From Chrysomallon squamiferum (lineage: Eukaryota > Mollusca > Gastropoda > Neomphalida > Peltospiridae): a stretch of 64,000 bases of DNA. Position 1 is the stretch's first letter; each line of letters opens with the position of its first letter. Below are positions 13,564 to 25,270 of the stretch, piece after piece. Under the pieces are notes generated by a model that was not told where the DNA came from, made no database searches, and was given only the letters and a program-made list of their open reading frames with translations. A program made the position numbers and the translations under genes. The stretch lies in contig CM022673.1 in assembly GCA_012295275.1 (NCBI GenBank), positions 29,461,136 through 29,525,135 on the forward strand. Reading direction: 5' to 3'.

Positions 13564-13863
13564 ATGTTACAGCTAAATTTAAAATGGACATGCAGTAATC
13601 TCATTTGGTACAGAACTGGTTCAAGCTTTACTGAATGGCAGAGGGTAGCAAAATGTGATCTTGTATGTCAGTACCAAACAACGTGTTTTCACTTTCAAAT
13701 ATGTTATTTTTTATCAGCAGGGAATTTTGATAAAACTGTGTATGCCATGTTGAAGAGGATAAAGAAAATATCACACAGAACAAACGGCTGTTCCCAATCC
13801 AAAGTGAACTTCTTCACCACTGACAGCTGTGAAACACAGTTGTCTCTGTGGGTGGGGAAATAA
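13564..13863 (+). CDS. Weak candidate exon or conserved non-coding island
   Basis: An open + frame from an ATG at 13564 runs to TAA at 13861. A possible 3' splice site (TTATCAGCAG|GG) sits near 13720-13722. Downstream of it the frame reads NFDKTVYAMLKRIKKISHRT and then NGCSQSKVNFFTTDSCE. Base composition is less AT-biased than the flanks. No family is recognised. The segment also contains CTGACAGCTG, a TALE-homeodomain/E-box type site, so it may instead be a regulatory island. Confidence 0.15.
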   Translation: MLQLNLKWTCSNLIWYRTGSSFTEWQRVAKCDLVCQYQTTCFHFQICYFLSAGNFDKTVYAMLKRIKKISHRTNGCSQSKVNFFTTDSCETQLSLWVGK

Positions 13864-14339
13864 TGCTTGTGGTAACAAAAGTTATGACTTAAGGAATGAA
13901 AGAGTAATAGAACTGTCTTCTTTCTAATTGTTGTAAGAAACTGTTATGTAAAGATCTGTATCTCATTTTTTACTGGTTTTTTTTTTCTCTTTTTCTCTTT
14001 TTTTTTTCTGAATCCCTGTTGTTTCCTTCTCTCTGTCTATTATGTCACTTGCTCTTTTTCTTTTTCTCTTATTTTTCTTTCTCTTTCTTTCTCTGTCTGA
14101 CTTTCTCTGTTACTCTCTTCTCTGTTCCCTTCTCTCTTTCATTCTATCTTTCCTGTGTGTGTATTTCTCTTATAATTTACACAGAGATTAAAGTTCATAT
14201 TCTCACAGCAGGTAGACGTGTAGCTATACCTACTCTGTCATTACATACACTATTACCAGCAATCATGTCAACTCAACAGAAACAATCAGCAACAGTTTTC
14301 AGCACAGTGTGTGGGTGCTGAGTGGGGTGTAAACTTATT

Positions 14340-14690
14340 ATAAAACATTTTCCAGTTGATTACTTTTTTCACAACTCTGGGTCACTCAAGCCAATACCAA
14401 ATCCAGATCTGCTTTTGTTATCCAAAGACTTGATCCATGCATTTGTATGAAAAAAGGGCTCAGCTCCCAGCACAAACACCCCGAAGTGTTCTTAAGTCTG
14501 ACAAAGCTGTGAAAAATGCGTCTTTGGATCTACACCAATTAGCTGACTGAGAGTGGGTGTGTGTCCACCCTTGTAATACGTTCCATTGTCCAAGCTGTGC
14601 CCTGTCCCACAGCTGCTGTGCTTGCCAGACCATGTTGCTTTTGTCCTGTCCCTGTAACCATGAATAATATCCTTGTGAGTAAATTTACAT
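14340..14690. promoter_or_regulatory. Complex-sequence island, possible conserved non-coding element
   Basis: About 350 bp of unusually balanced, non-repetitive sequence sits between AT-rich blocks. Both strands are open across 14540-14740, which fits selection on DNA rather than on protein. Frames on both strands were inspected and no domain was seen. The call rests only on complexity and composition. Confidence 0.3.
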
Positions 14691-15529
14691 TTCTTATTTC
14701 CTTCACTGTTGACACATCAGACTTGGGTGCATTCATATTAACATTTATTCATAACAGCTGTTTTCCAAATGCAGCTTAGTTATTAAAAATATATTAATAA
14801 CTTTTCTCTTTCATTTCTTCTTTCTTTCTATGGTGTCCACAGATGTGAGGTGTTTAAGCTCATGAAAAGGATAATTCTTTCATTCATTTCTCATGTGACA
14901 GGTACCATTATTACTTTAGTGTTATATACTTGGTTTTCATACACATCTGTAACATGTACTATTATTATAAAGTGTTATACACCAAAAACAGTGTGTATGT
15001 ATGTGTGGTGTGTGTGTGTAATAACTTTCAAAATATATGCTACTGTTCAATCAATATGCATTTATATAAATTTCTCTTTTTCTTTTTCCATTTTTCTTAT
15101 TCTTTCCTTTTTTCTTTTTCTTTTTCTATTTTCCAAAAGATTATTTATGACTAAATAGTTCTATTTGTCAGACATAACAGTTCATCATCTTTAAGAAATA
15201 ATTACTGTGTAGTAATTAATTAGAAAATACACTAATGGTTTTATTAATGCACTGTGCTATAGAGTACAGCAAGTCTGATAGATTAAAATAATTTTGCTCA
15301 AGAGAAACATGATGAATTTTTATCAGGAATCTATCTCAAATGTGGCCAAACGTGATAATTAATGTTGGTAATTAATGAACAGTCTTGTGATCTTTGCCTT
15401 CCATATTTCAATTAATCATTGCCAAAATGACAGACAGTGAACAAAAAATATATATATATAAAAATGTGCTTATAAACAAATAGCTTAATCTGATATTTGG
15501 GTTTTTTCTTATGGTTTTTTATTTTTCTC

Positions 15530-15562
<33 letters not shown>

Positions 15563-15744
15563 CTCTTTTTTATTATTATTGTTTTTTTCCATGTAAAATT
15601 ATAATGAATTTTAATTATAACTAACTGGTGAGACTGCTGAGCTAAGGACTGTAGGGTTAATGTTTCATGATGGACTTAGTTATTTTCCCATTCCTATAAG
15701 TGATGCACCATCAGCAACAACAATAAGACATAAAAGAAAACACA

Positions 15745-15927
15745 CATTGACTAAATCATGTGTTAATCTCATTGACTAAACCGTATGTTAATCTCATTGA
15801 CTAAACCGTATGTTAATATCATTGACTAAATCATGTGTTAATCTCATTGACTAAACCGTATGTTAATATCATTGACTAAATTGTGTTAATCTCATTGACA
15901 AAACTGTGTGTCAATCTCATTGACTAA
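15745..15927. repeat. 24-25 bp tandem repeat, about seven copies
   Basis: The unit CATTGACTAAACCGTATGTT with AATCT recurs from about 15745 to 15927. The variants are ATCATGTG, CCGTATG and TTGTG. Two variants alternate, suggesting that a two-unit block was itself amplified. Confidence 0.85.
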
Positions 15928-16065
15928 CAGATCTTTCATATGAATATTCCAACAGGACAATACATACCACAGGTTTTTCACTCAGCAACTTAGAACAGGA
16001 AATAGCCCTATGGGGTGGGGCTGGCTCAGCCATACTTGAATTCTGTACAACTCCACCTCCACCTC

Positions 16066-16095
16066 CACGTATATATATATATATATATATATATT
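16066..16095. repeat. (TA)n microsatellite
   Basis: A pure TA run follows a short CCACCT triplet repeat. Confidence 0.9.
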
Positions 16096-17018
16096 AAAAT
16101 TAATCATGCCATTTTCATATTTCTAATTATAAACTAATTGTAGGTTTTAACATACAAGTTCTTCAGTTTTGATTTACAGTACTATTAAACATCACTATTA
16201 TAAGTTTTCATTTCTCTCAGTTCTTTTTTTAGTTGTGACTGACTAGATGTACACTATATTTAACATCATATGTGAACAACCTCTTACTTAATTACTTAGA
16301 CATTTACATATTTTATATGTAAGTGGTATGAAATGGGGAGACAGACAGAAAATGATAGATAAATACATCAACTTATTTTCTTGTCAATCAAACTGACCTG
16401 ATTAAGGAAAGCAATGTGAAATTCAGTAAACCTTTCTCAGTTCTTCTCTAGATAGATTCTTGTTGTGTTTACAGTGTATTTTAACAATTTGCTTGTCACT
16501 GTATTTATTAATGTATCTGTTCAATGCTCCACACAGCAAACAACTCAAAGGCTTCATTGCAGTAGATAATGGTTTAGTGATAAACTGGATTTAGAGAGAA
16601 GTTAACATACCATTAACCTGAGTCATATTTCATATATTTTATCCAATTTCATAGCAATAAATCTACAATAGTAATTGTAGTAGTTACAGTTGTTATTTTT
16701 AATTGTAACCTATAATAACTATCAGTTGGAGACAGTTAATGCTACAGGCTATTGGCTTTAGTGGAAAATAACAATCATTATTTGCTTACAACGATTTGTG
16801 GGCAACAGTCATTTCATGGAATGACAACAAAGACATCAACTAAGCTGTCTGCTAGGGAGCACAGTTTTAGCTTGTAAGAAAGTTAGAGAATTAACTAGAA
16901 TAAAAATGTAAAATGATAATGTTTTCATTACAGGTTAAAAGTTTGCTAAAACAGCTTTTGACATGCAAGTTCTACATGTAAAACAGAGCTGTTTGAAATC
17001 TGAATTAAACTCGGTGAT

Positions 17019-17154
17019 GTGTGTTTGTTAGTTAATGGTAGTGTATTCCCAGGCTTGTATAATGTTACAGCTGTAGCTGCTGCACTGGTTAGAGTGAAAT
17101 TGGTGATTGTGGTCACAACCTCTCCAGAGGATACCCGTCCATCAGCATTTGTAT
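17019..17154 (-). CDS. Weak candidate exon with EF-hand-like loop
   Basis: On the minus strand, an AG acceptor-like site lies at 17156-17155. Directly after it the frame reads TNADGRVSSGEVVTT, and with the preceding GAT codon this gives DTNADGRVSSGE. That is a full match to the 12-residue EF-hand calcium loop pattern: D1, N3, D5, G6, hydrophobic 8, E12. The frame stays open to about 16960. No polypyrimidine tract, partner EF-hand or donor site was convincing, and the plus strand is also open. This could be a real exon of an unseen minus-strand gene, a dockerin-like remnant, or coincidence. Confidence 0.18.
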
Positions 17155-17189
17155 CTGTTATTATTAAACATAATTTGTTTGTGGCTTTC

Positions 17190-17480
17190 TCTTTTTGTTG
17201 TTGTTTTAGTTTCTCTTTGGGATTTCTTTTCTTGTTTGTTTTGTTTTTTATTCTACTGGGATCTTTTGGTCAGATTTTTTCTTTGAGATGGTTTTTGTTT
17301 ATTTGGTTTTAATTATTTTTTTATTTTGGCTTTAAATTTTTGGTTTGTGTTTTTTTGCATGGGTTTTTTCTTCTATTTTAAGGAGGATGTTTGTTTTGTT
17401 TTCTTTGTTTTCTTTGTTTTGTTTGGTGGTTTTTTGGGGTTGGTTTTTTTTGGTTTGGTTTTTTAAGGGAAATATATCAA
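17190..17480. other. T/G-rich low-complexity tract
   Basis: Runs of TTTTGTTTTG, TTTGGTTTT and similar. The F/L/W/V-rich open frames here are composition artefacts. Confidence 0.8.
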
Positions 17481-17589
17481 GAGAAGAAAACATGATCTGT
17501 GTATTTTGCTTCTATCAATTAATATAAAAGAGTTCTTACTGCCAATTATCAGCCTACATCATCAGAGAAGTCTATATATCATCAGCAGC

Positions 17590-18300
17590 AGATTTTTTCT
17601 CTCTGTAACTATTATTTCAAAATGAAGTTTGGCAAATCAGCATTCATTCATGTCTGGATCTAAACCCATTACTTGTTTATTAATTTTGACCATACACTGC
17701 AGACCTACATTTACCACAGATATAGCAATGGATCAAGGTATTGTCAAACTAACATTCATTCCTAAGTTCTTACCATGAACTGAACCAAGTGCTGTTTTAC
17801 TAAAAATCACTAGGGCACACATTTATGTAACATATTTGATAATTCATGAAAGAAATTCTTTGTCTGGATTTGGTCTACTATCTGTGTATTTGAAACAAGA
17901 ACTGGTGATCACTTTTATTCATTGTAAAAGTTCATACCAGGATTTGAAATCAAAACCAATGAACACCTGCATTTACCACTGACATAACAATATTTGTTAT
18001 CTTATTAAACCAACATTCATTCATATTAGAAACTGTGTATTTGAAACTATAAACAAGGATCACATGCAAAACTCTTTTATCGATAATATAATTTTATACA
18101 TGTATATTTATAAACTAGGACCACTGAACACATAAAAACTAGTGATATACATTGTAGAAGTTCACACCTGGAACTGAACTCTGTGCTTCTGTATTTGAAA
18201 AAATACCCAGGACTTGCAAAATCATCTTTTATTTATTGTAGAAGCTCATACCTGGATTTGAACCCAGTACCTGTGCATTTGAAACCAGTTCCAGGGAACA
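17590..18300 (-). repeat. Degenerate repeats carrying pol III B-box-like motifs
   Basis: A loosely repeated unit of about 90-130 bp contains variants of ACCTGGATTTGAACCCAGTA (near 17653, 17773, 17861, 17940, 18168 and 18250). Read on the minus strand, the best copy holds GGTTCAAATCC at 18264-18254, an exact match to the B-box consensus, inside CTGGGTTCAAATCCAG, which looks like a tRNA T arm. The simplest reading is a tRNA-derived SINE fragment that was amplified locally and then decayed. Confidence 0.45.
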
Positions 18301-18490
18301 CCTGCTTAGATGAGTGTTTTATTTATCATCCGCTCTTTGTTGCTGTCGGAGAAAGAGCTAAAAAGCATGATGTTGCTTCAATTGATCTCTTTCTCTTGGA
18401 GATGTATGGAAATCAATTACTGTCAATTCTGTTAGCAAGCCAGCATCATATTTAATGGATTTTTTCCTCCATTCTGACAAAAGCTTTCAC
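18300..18490. promoter_or_regulatory. Complex-sequence island, possible conserved non-coding element
   Basis: This is non-repetitive, balanced sequence (for example CCGCTCTTTGTTGCTGTCGG near 18330-18350) directly after the B-box repeats. The + frame is open, but only as an extension through the repeat. There is no recognisable protein. Confidence 0.22.
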
Positions 18491-18699
18491 AAAGTAAATG
18501 AGTGCACTGTTTAATTCCACCGAGTCTTTGAGAATTGTTTCTGGAAAAGAATTAACTTTTTAAAAAGATGCTGTTCAAACACAAAATGTTACCCCACAAT
18601 GCATGAAACAACTTGTATTTCAGCTCAGTGTTTTCAAACTTTTGTTCTATTTGAATTTTTCATTACACCATTGCATCAGGATAGGAGCCTGAAACTTTA

Positions 18700-18820
18700 C
18701 TTAAATCAATCATCAGGATGGAAGCTTGGTGCCTGAACCTGAAACCAGTTCATCAGGATTGGAGTTTGGTGCATGAACCTTAAAATAATTCATCAAGATT
18801 GGAGTTTGGTGCCTACACTG
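18700..18820. repeat. 46-bp tandem repeat, three copies
   Basis: TTCATCAGGATTGGAGTTTG with GTGCMTGAACCT recurs three times, starting near 18707, 18748 and 18789. Confidence 0.8.
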
Positions 18821-19059
18821 AACTATTATGTATTTAAGAATTACTATCATCCTGTACTGAAGAAGAAGAATTCTTAATTAGAAACTTGTTTGAATACTGT
18901 TGAGTGTTGTAATTATGTACTGTATAACATCAGTCCAGAGTGGGAATCTGGACTATTTATAATTTGAAAATTAGCATGCAATACTTTTATTTATTAATCC
19001 TTGCATTTCTGTTTTGGTTCAGTCTTGAATACTGTGATTTGTATTGTGCTGAAAGATAT

Positions 19060-19300
19060 TTCATTTCTGAGTATTAGGGTAGATATTTGTATGTGTTCTG
19101 TTTGAGCTGTGAATACTTTGGCAGTGTTTGGACATGCTACATCCTTTGACAGGATATTTTAAATATTCAGTACTGAATATTAGGGCAGGGAATATGTCTA
19201 AGTTCAGTACAAAATATTTGGGCAGGATACTTGTCTATATTCAGTACAAAATATTTGTAAATGTTCAATGTTGAATACTAGTAAAAAACTGTTGTGAATA
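19060..19300. repeat. Degenerate 45-50 bp tandem repeat
   Basis: Variants of TTCAGTACTGAATATTAGGG followed by CAGGATATTTGT recur about five times. Confidence 0.65.
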
Positions 19301-20008
19301 TTAAAGCATTATCCTTGTAAATAATATTGCAATATGTATAGTTTATTGTATAATTAGTCCAGATTGATCTAAAGTGAAAAGCTATTTTCAAAAAAACCCC
19401 ACCAGAAACAACACATAAACATCATTCATAATTTATTATGCATTTGATAACAATGTCAGATACACAGTATGTTTCTTTAAAAAACATCATTTTATTACTT
19501 GTCAGGTAATGATGACTGCTTTATATCTTGTTCACTGGAAAATTGGATTTATTTTTTACATTTAAACAGTCTGCATGTTTCAAACAGCAGGATTTTATGA
19601 CAAATAAATTTGGTATCTTACTATTCAGTATTTCTTTTTTTAGTTTAGTTTTTGTTCTTGTTTCTGAAAACATACACAAACACACAAATTCAGGCACATA
19701 TGCATGCATGCACACACATACACATACAAACGCAAAATCCATAGCTTGTACGTAGATAACCGATTATCAGAATTGCATTAGGATGTGTTTAATAACACAT
19801 CAGTTCATGTGATTACTCTTGCAACACTGCAAATTAATTAGAAATGTTTATTTAATGATTCCACACTGATAAGACTGGTTTTTCACAATAATACTTCATA
19901 TAAAGAAGGTCTCTGTTTAGCTGTTTTCAAAGAGTTTCTTTTTTAAGCTACAGCACTAAGTGTTATTTTATCACTTAAATTATTTTATTTGAATATGTAG
20001 TAAAAAAT

Positions 20009-20195
20009 GATAATGAAATAATTTAAAATTCAGCTGTAACCACTGATAAAAAGGATAATGAAAAAATTAAATATATTAAGGTAACATGTTTTATTGATAA
20101 CTTTTATTATTTACTTTATTAAACTGTGTTGCAGATTTTGTGTGACAAGTAACTGAAAACAATGTCAAAAGAACTTATTTATGTGCTGTTGGGGA
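20009..20195 (+). repeat. Dispersed repeat, copy A
   Basis: About 187 bp closely matches 24136-24321 in the same orientation. Both copies begin with GATAATGAAATAATTTAAAA and end with a GTGCTGTTGGG or ATGCTGTTGGG block. By eye they are about 85-90% identical. No coding content. Confidence 0.85.
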
Positions 20196-22069
20196 TTTTT
20201 TTGTGAGGGTTTGTTGTGGTTTTGTATATTTTTAGGTGCCTATGTGTATAATGAATGGCTATAGGTGACTGTAATATCATCTTATCTGAAAAGATGAATA
20301 TACATAGATGGATGATTAGATAGAAAGAAGAATAAACAGATATATATTATAGATAGACAGATATACAGAATAATAAATGAACAGAAAGGTAGAGAAGCTT
20401 ACATACACCAACAGAGAGATACAGATGGAGACATAAAGAAAGCCTTATATACCCATTGTTCACATAATTATTCACAGGCATAAAACACTCACATTTTGTC
20501 TTTCTTTCTCTCTCTCACAAATATTAATTAAAAGTTAATAAAAGCTTAGTAATATAACTTGAAAACATCTCACACACACACAGATACAACTGAACAGTTG
20601 TGTTTGTACTACCACAGTTGTGTGTGCAGCTAAAACCTGTTACTCGCTGTCACTCCAGAAAGACAAGACTTAATTAATCTGTTACAAGTCAGAGAAAAGA
20701 GCAGACTGCTTGTTGTAGAAGTCTTACAAATTGTAGTTATTAAACCTGGTCCACTGACACCCAAAACAGTGTTATTAATCTCATTCTTTCTCTGTGCATG
20801 CAGCAGAGAATGACTCTATGTAATGTTTTCTTAGTAGGTTTTTTTCTTTTTTATTGAAGTATAATACAAGTTGGCTAAAAGGTAGAAGTACGAGAAGTGG
20901 ATCGTGTGAAAGTAATACGGTGTGGATCAGTCAGTGGCAGGTTCTTACTGGGTACTGTGTGACACATTAAGTGCAGACCAAGGTGTGAATTGTGTGCAAT
21001 GGTTAATAACAGATCTCAGTGCTTTTGTGTTCTTTGTTGACCAACATCAGCAGATGTTATAGTTTGATATGGGTTTAGTGGTGTGGTGATTTCATTCAGT
21101 TCATCCTAACCTTATTTGTTCAGTGTCATTATCTAACACTCTGAAACAGTTCATCTTCTAACACATTTTAATTCTGATTTTTCTTTTCGTCTAAACTGAA
21201 TTTTACTTTCTTTATTATACACTAATAATGATTTTGATTGCTGAATTCATTTTCAACTTCTAACATATTTTAATTCTAATCTTTACTAATTTTAGTCCAA
21301 ACTGACTTTTACATTCACTGTCATACATTAACAATTTAAAATTGCTTGGTATTTGCTTTTGAAAACATTTTCAACTCTTTACAATTTTTATTTTTATTTT
21401 ATTTTATTTAATTGTTATTTCTTACATATGTGATAATTTAATTTTTTGCATTCAGTATATAGGTATGCTGTTTAAAATTTTATTTCCTATTCTTTATCTA
21501 AGATTTAACTAAAAGTAAGTCTTGGTTATTTAATTATCCATCACAGGTCATACAATTATATTCAGTATTTCACACAAATGAGATATATTACTTTTTTTAC
21601 ATTATTTAATTTACAATTACAATTTTTACAATTTTTAGTACATCTTTGTTTTTTTATAGAGAACTTAAAAGCATGTCTTTTTGTACATAGTACTTCATAC
21701 ATGTTGTATTTTTTCTCTTTAATATTTAATATTTTTAAATTTATAGAAAGAAGTGTATAGGCATAAACATTTTTTAAAAATCACATTAAATAAAATAAAA
21801 TCTGGATAGACCAATAGCCACTAATAAAATAATTTTATAAATGACTTACAGTGGGGTTTTAATAAGAAGACGTTAATGAAAATGTTTTATTTCAGTTTAA
21901 ACATCACATTTCTGAGACAACCTGATTTTTGCAATCCTCAGACTAAAATCCACTACATTATTATAAGCTTGTTACAAAAATAACAACAGTAATTACTTTT
22001 TACCACCACATGTAATATCTGTCTCAACTGAGTACCATGGATTGAAAAGAATGGTCCAAATATAGCATT

Positions 22070-22905
22070 TGTGCATTGTTACACAATACAGCATTCATTA
22101 CATATTGTTTTGTGAACTCTATGCACCATACTGCATTATTTGTGAATAATGTTTTGACTGAATACAATAACAATACCCTAATGTAGCACATGTATTTTTT
22201 ATATTTGTGAACACAAAAACATTACTATGTGTTATATATTTTTGATATTTGTGAACACAATAACAGTTTCAAATATAACATTATATATTTTATATTTTAC
22301 TTTCTGGATTCTTTGTGAAAACACAGTAAGACCAACAATATAGCATTGAATATTTGTTTATATCTATGAACACATTAAATGTATCCAGTTCACTATTGTT
22401 TGTGAACACATTAACTGTAGCCAGTGTACCACTGTTTGTGAATACACCAGTACCCAATGTACCATTGTTTGTGAACAGTTTAACAGTACCCAGGCTACCA
22501 TTGTCATGAACACATCAGTACCCAATGTACCACTGTGTGTGAATACATTAACAGAACCCAGTTTACTATTGTTTGTGAACACAACAACAGTACCCAATGT
22601 ACCACTGTTTGTGAACACAACAGTACCTAATATACCATTGTTTGTGAACACATAAACAGTACCCAGTGTACCATTGTTTGTGAACACAACAACAGTACCC
22701 AGTGTACCACTGTTTGTGAACACAACAGTACCTAGTGTACCATTGTTTGTGACCACATAACAGCATCCACTGTAGCATTGTTTGTGAACAAAATAACAGT
22801 TCCCAGTATATGATTGTTTGTGAACACAACAACAGAATCCAGTGTACCATGGCTGTGAACACAACAATACCCAGTGTACCATTATTTGTGAACACAATAA
22901 CACCA
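22070..22905. repeat. 33-36 bp minisatellite, about 20 copies
   Basis: The unit is CCCAGTGTACCATTGTTTGT followed by GAACACAACAACAGTA. It is well conserved from about 22383 to 22905 and increasingly diverged to the left, back to about 22070. Because many unit lengths are multiples of three, the minus strand stays open for over 200 codons with a CSQTMVHW-type periodic translation. I regard that as a repeat artefact, not a gene. Confidence 0.9.
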
Positions 22906-23160
22906 ACCGCCACACAGGCTGAGCCTTTAATAACACTCGCCAACTCACTTGCTCACCAGGCAGGCAGTGAGGCAGGCAGCAAGGCAAAGGCACTCACTAC
23001 CTTATCCATTGAAGACTTTCTCAGCTGTGTAACTAATTTGTGCACTGCATAGATCACTCAATTAGCCGAGTCGGAGGAATGCTTTTCAGCCGAGATTGAC
23101 GCGAAACTTGTCAGATCTGACCAGGAAGCCCGCGCGTCCACAACTTTTTATTGCAGTTCA
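22906..23160. promoter_or_regulatory. CpG-bearing complex island, possible conserved element
   Basis: Directly right of the minisatellite is a GC-richer unique segment. It has several CG dinucleotides at 23065-23131 (AGCCGAGTCGGAGG, GACGCGAAAC, CCCGCGCGTCC) in an otherwise CpG-poor region. A short direct repeat of GCAGGCAG/GAGGCAGGCAGC type lies at 22960-22985. No protein is recognised in either strand. Confidence 0.3.
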
Positions 23161-24135
23161 GAGAGAAAGAAAAAAAATGAAATTCTTTATCAGGTGAAAA
23201 TCTACATTTGTGTTAGTGAGCATATCAGACAAGGATATCTGCAGTCTTTATTTCAGTGTTTGATTTGTGAGACTGACAGATACATACATCTGTGTGTGTG
23301 TTTCAATATATTGGATATTTAATTGGGAAGAAGATTAAAGGTAAATTTCGTATAACTGCCGTTTGAACAGTTTTTATTGCAGTTTTATTGCTTTTATTGC
23401 ATAACTGAGAGGCATTAATAACTCAGATTGCACACACCTGCAATAAGTTTAAAGTTATTACCTTTATCAGGTAATATTATTATTATTATTATTATTAACT
23501 TAAATATTTCTTATATTTACCTTTCATTTGTTTAATTACTGACAAAAAAATAAATAAATGGACTTATAGCTTTTCATTTGAATTTTATTTCTGTTTTACA
23601 TTTTATAAAAAAAAAATTAACTGAGATAAAAAAATAGAAGATCATAGAGAATTATAGTTTTAAATTAAATACTTATAAGAGTTTTCCATTACAGTTAATA
23701 CACAATTACGTCTTTTAACTTATGTGATACTTGTGAAACATTTGTTTATAAGTAAATAAACTGTAATCATTTTAAATTAATTCTATTTAAGTTTTAAAAA
23801 GAATAAATAGGCGACTATTTATTTTTAATGAACTGTATCAAAATAATACTTTTTAATATAAATCAGAATCTAATTTATCATGTTAATTTGATGTGTTAAT
23901 AACTGATAGTAAAATAGTTAAAAGTTTTAATTAAATAATCTTATTGATTACTTTATTATTAAATTTAATAAATCTTGAAACAAATCCAACATGTAATTGA
24001 ATTTTTTAAATTAATTTCTATAATTATATGTACCTCTTAAATTTGCATTTAAATTAGATTTCATAAATTTAGTTATAATCATTTATAATGTGACTTTTTT
24101 TTTTATATAGAGCACTTCAAAAAAAAAAAAAAGGT
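23160..24135. other. AT-rich non-coding stretch
   Basis: The sequence is almost entirely AT-rich without ordered repeats, apart from an ATT run near 23475-23497 and a poly-A tract ending at 24132. No gene is seen. Confidence 0.7.
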
Positions 24136-24321
24136 GATAATGAAATAATTTAAAATTCAGCTGTAAACATTAATAAAAAGGATAATGAAAAAATCAAATA
24201 TATTAAGGTAATTTGTTTTATTGACTACTTTTATTATTTACTTTATTAAATTTCGGTGGCAGATTGTGTGTAATAAGTAACAGAAAATAATCTCAAAAGC
24301 ATTAACTTACATGCTGTTGGG
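24136..24321 (+). repeat. Dispersed repeat, copy B
   Basis: The second copy of the 187-bp sequence at 20009-20195, in direct orientation 4.1 kb away. It is preceded by a run of about 14 A residues, which the first copy lacks. Confidence 0.85.
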
Positions 24322-24459
24322 TTTTTTGTTGTTGTTGTTGTTTTGTATGGAGGACAAAATTAATGTTAGATTAACAAGTTAACATTAAAAATAATATTTT
24401 GTGATATTTACTTTTAGAACAGACAGCTGGTCAAATAATAGATTTTCTTGATCTATTAT

Positions 24460-24592
24460 TATTATTATAATTGCATGCATATTAAAATAATTGATCTGTT
24501 ATGACTCATTAAATTTATTACAAAAGTGACAACAGTACAAATATAAGTTGTAATAATTACTTTTATAATACATACATACATATATGTGTATA

Positions 24593-24632
<40 letters not shown>

Positions 24633-25270
24633 ATCAATTGATTGTTTTCCTTCATAACATATTAAGATTAGTATAATTGCATGCATATTAAAATAATTGA
24701 TTGTTATGACTCATTATATTTATTATAATGGTGTTCAATTATCTATAAAAACAGTAATATATTCAATGTAATAATTATTTTTATATAACATATCTATTCA
24801 AATAATATGTAATTCTTTGACATATTATTATTATCATAATTGTGCGTATGTTAAAATAATTGATCTCTTATGACTCATAATGTTCACTTAACTTGAATAA
24901 AAGTAAAAATACAAGTAGTAATAATTATTTGTATAAAACATTTATTAAAATAATAATAAAGGATATTGAAATATACATAATAACTATGTATATTGGTATT
25001 GAAATAGGTGATTGCTAAAACTAATTATATTTGTTATAAACAGTAAACTAAGATAACAATAAAAATTTAAACATTATGATTATTATGACTATATAATAAC
25101 TCATTTTATTATAACTGTGTATACTAACATACCTGATAGCTAAAAACCAATTATATTTATTATAAGAATTCAACTAACTAGGATAATAGTGAAAAGGTAA
25201 ACATTATGATTATTATAATTGTATGTATATTAAAATGATTAACAGCTATGACTCATTACATCTGTTTTAA
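24460..25270. repeat. Degenerate 100-200 bp tandem repeat, about six copies
   Basis: ATAATTGCATGCATATTAAA followed by ATAATTGATCTGTTATGACTC is found near 24468 and 24672. More diverged versions lie near 24836, 24985, 25110 and 25214. A (TG)n(TA)n microsatellite at 24590-24632 interrupts the first unit. Confidence 0.7.

Noticed and set aside
14019-14321. F/S/L-rich 100-codon frame resembling a membrane protein
   Set aside because: The hydrophobic part is a TTTCTCTTT-rich tract and the rest has no domain.
15745-15927. Regular 24-bp repeats considered as a CRISPR-like array
   Set aside because: There are no unique spacers; the units are directly adjacent tandem copies in a eukaryotic context.
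22364-22993. Open minus-strand frame of 209 codons with periodic CSQTMVHW-type translation
   Set aside because: It is the translation of a 33-36 bp minisatellite. Two frames of the strand show the same periodicity and there is no domain.
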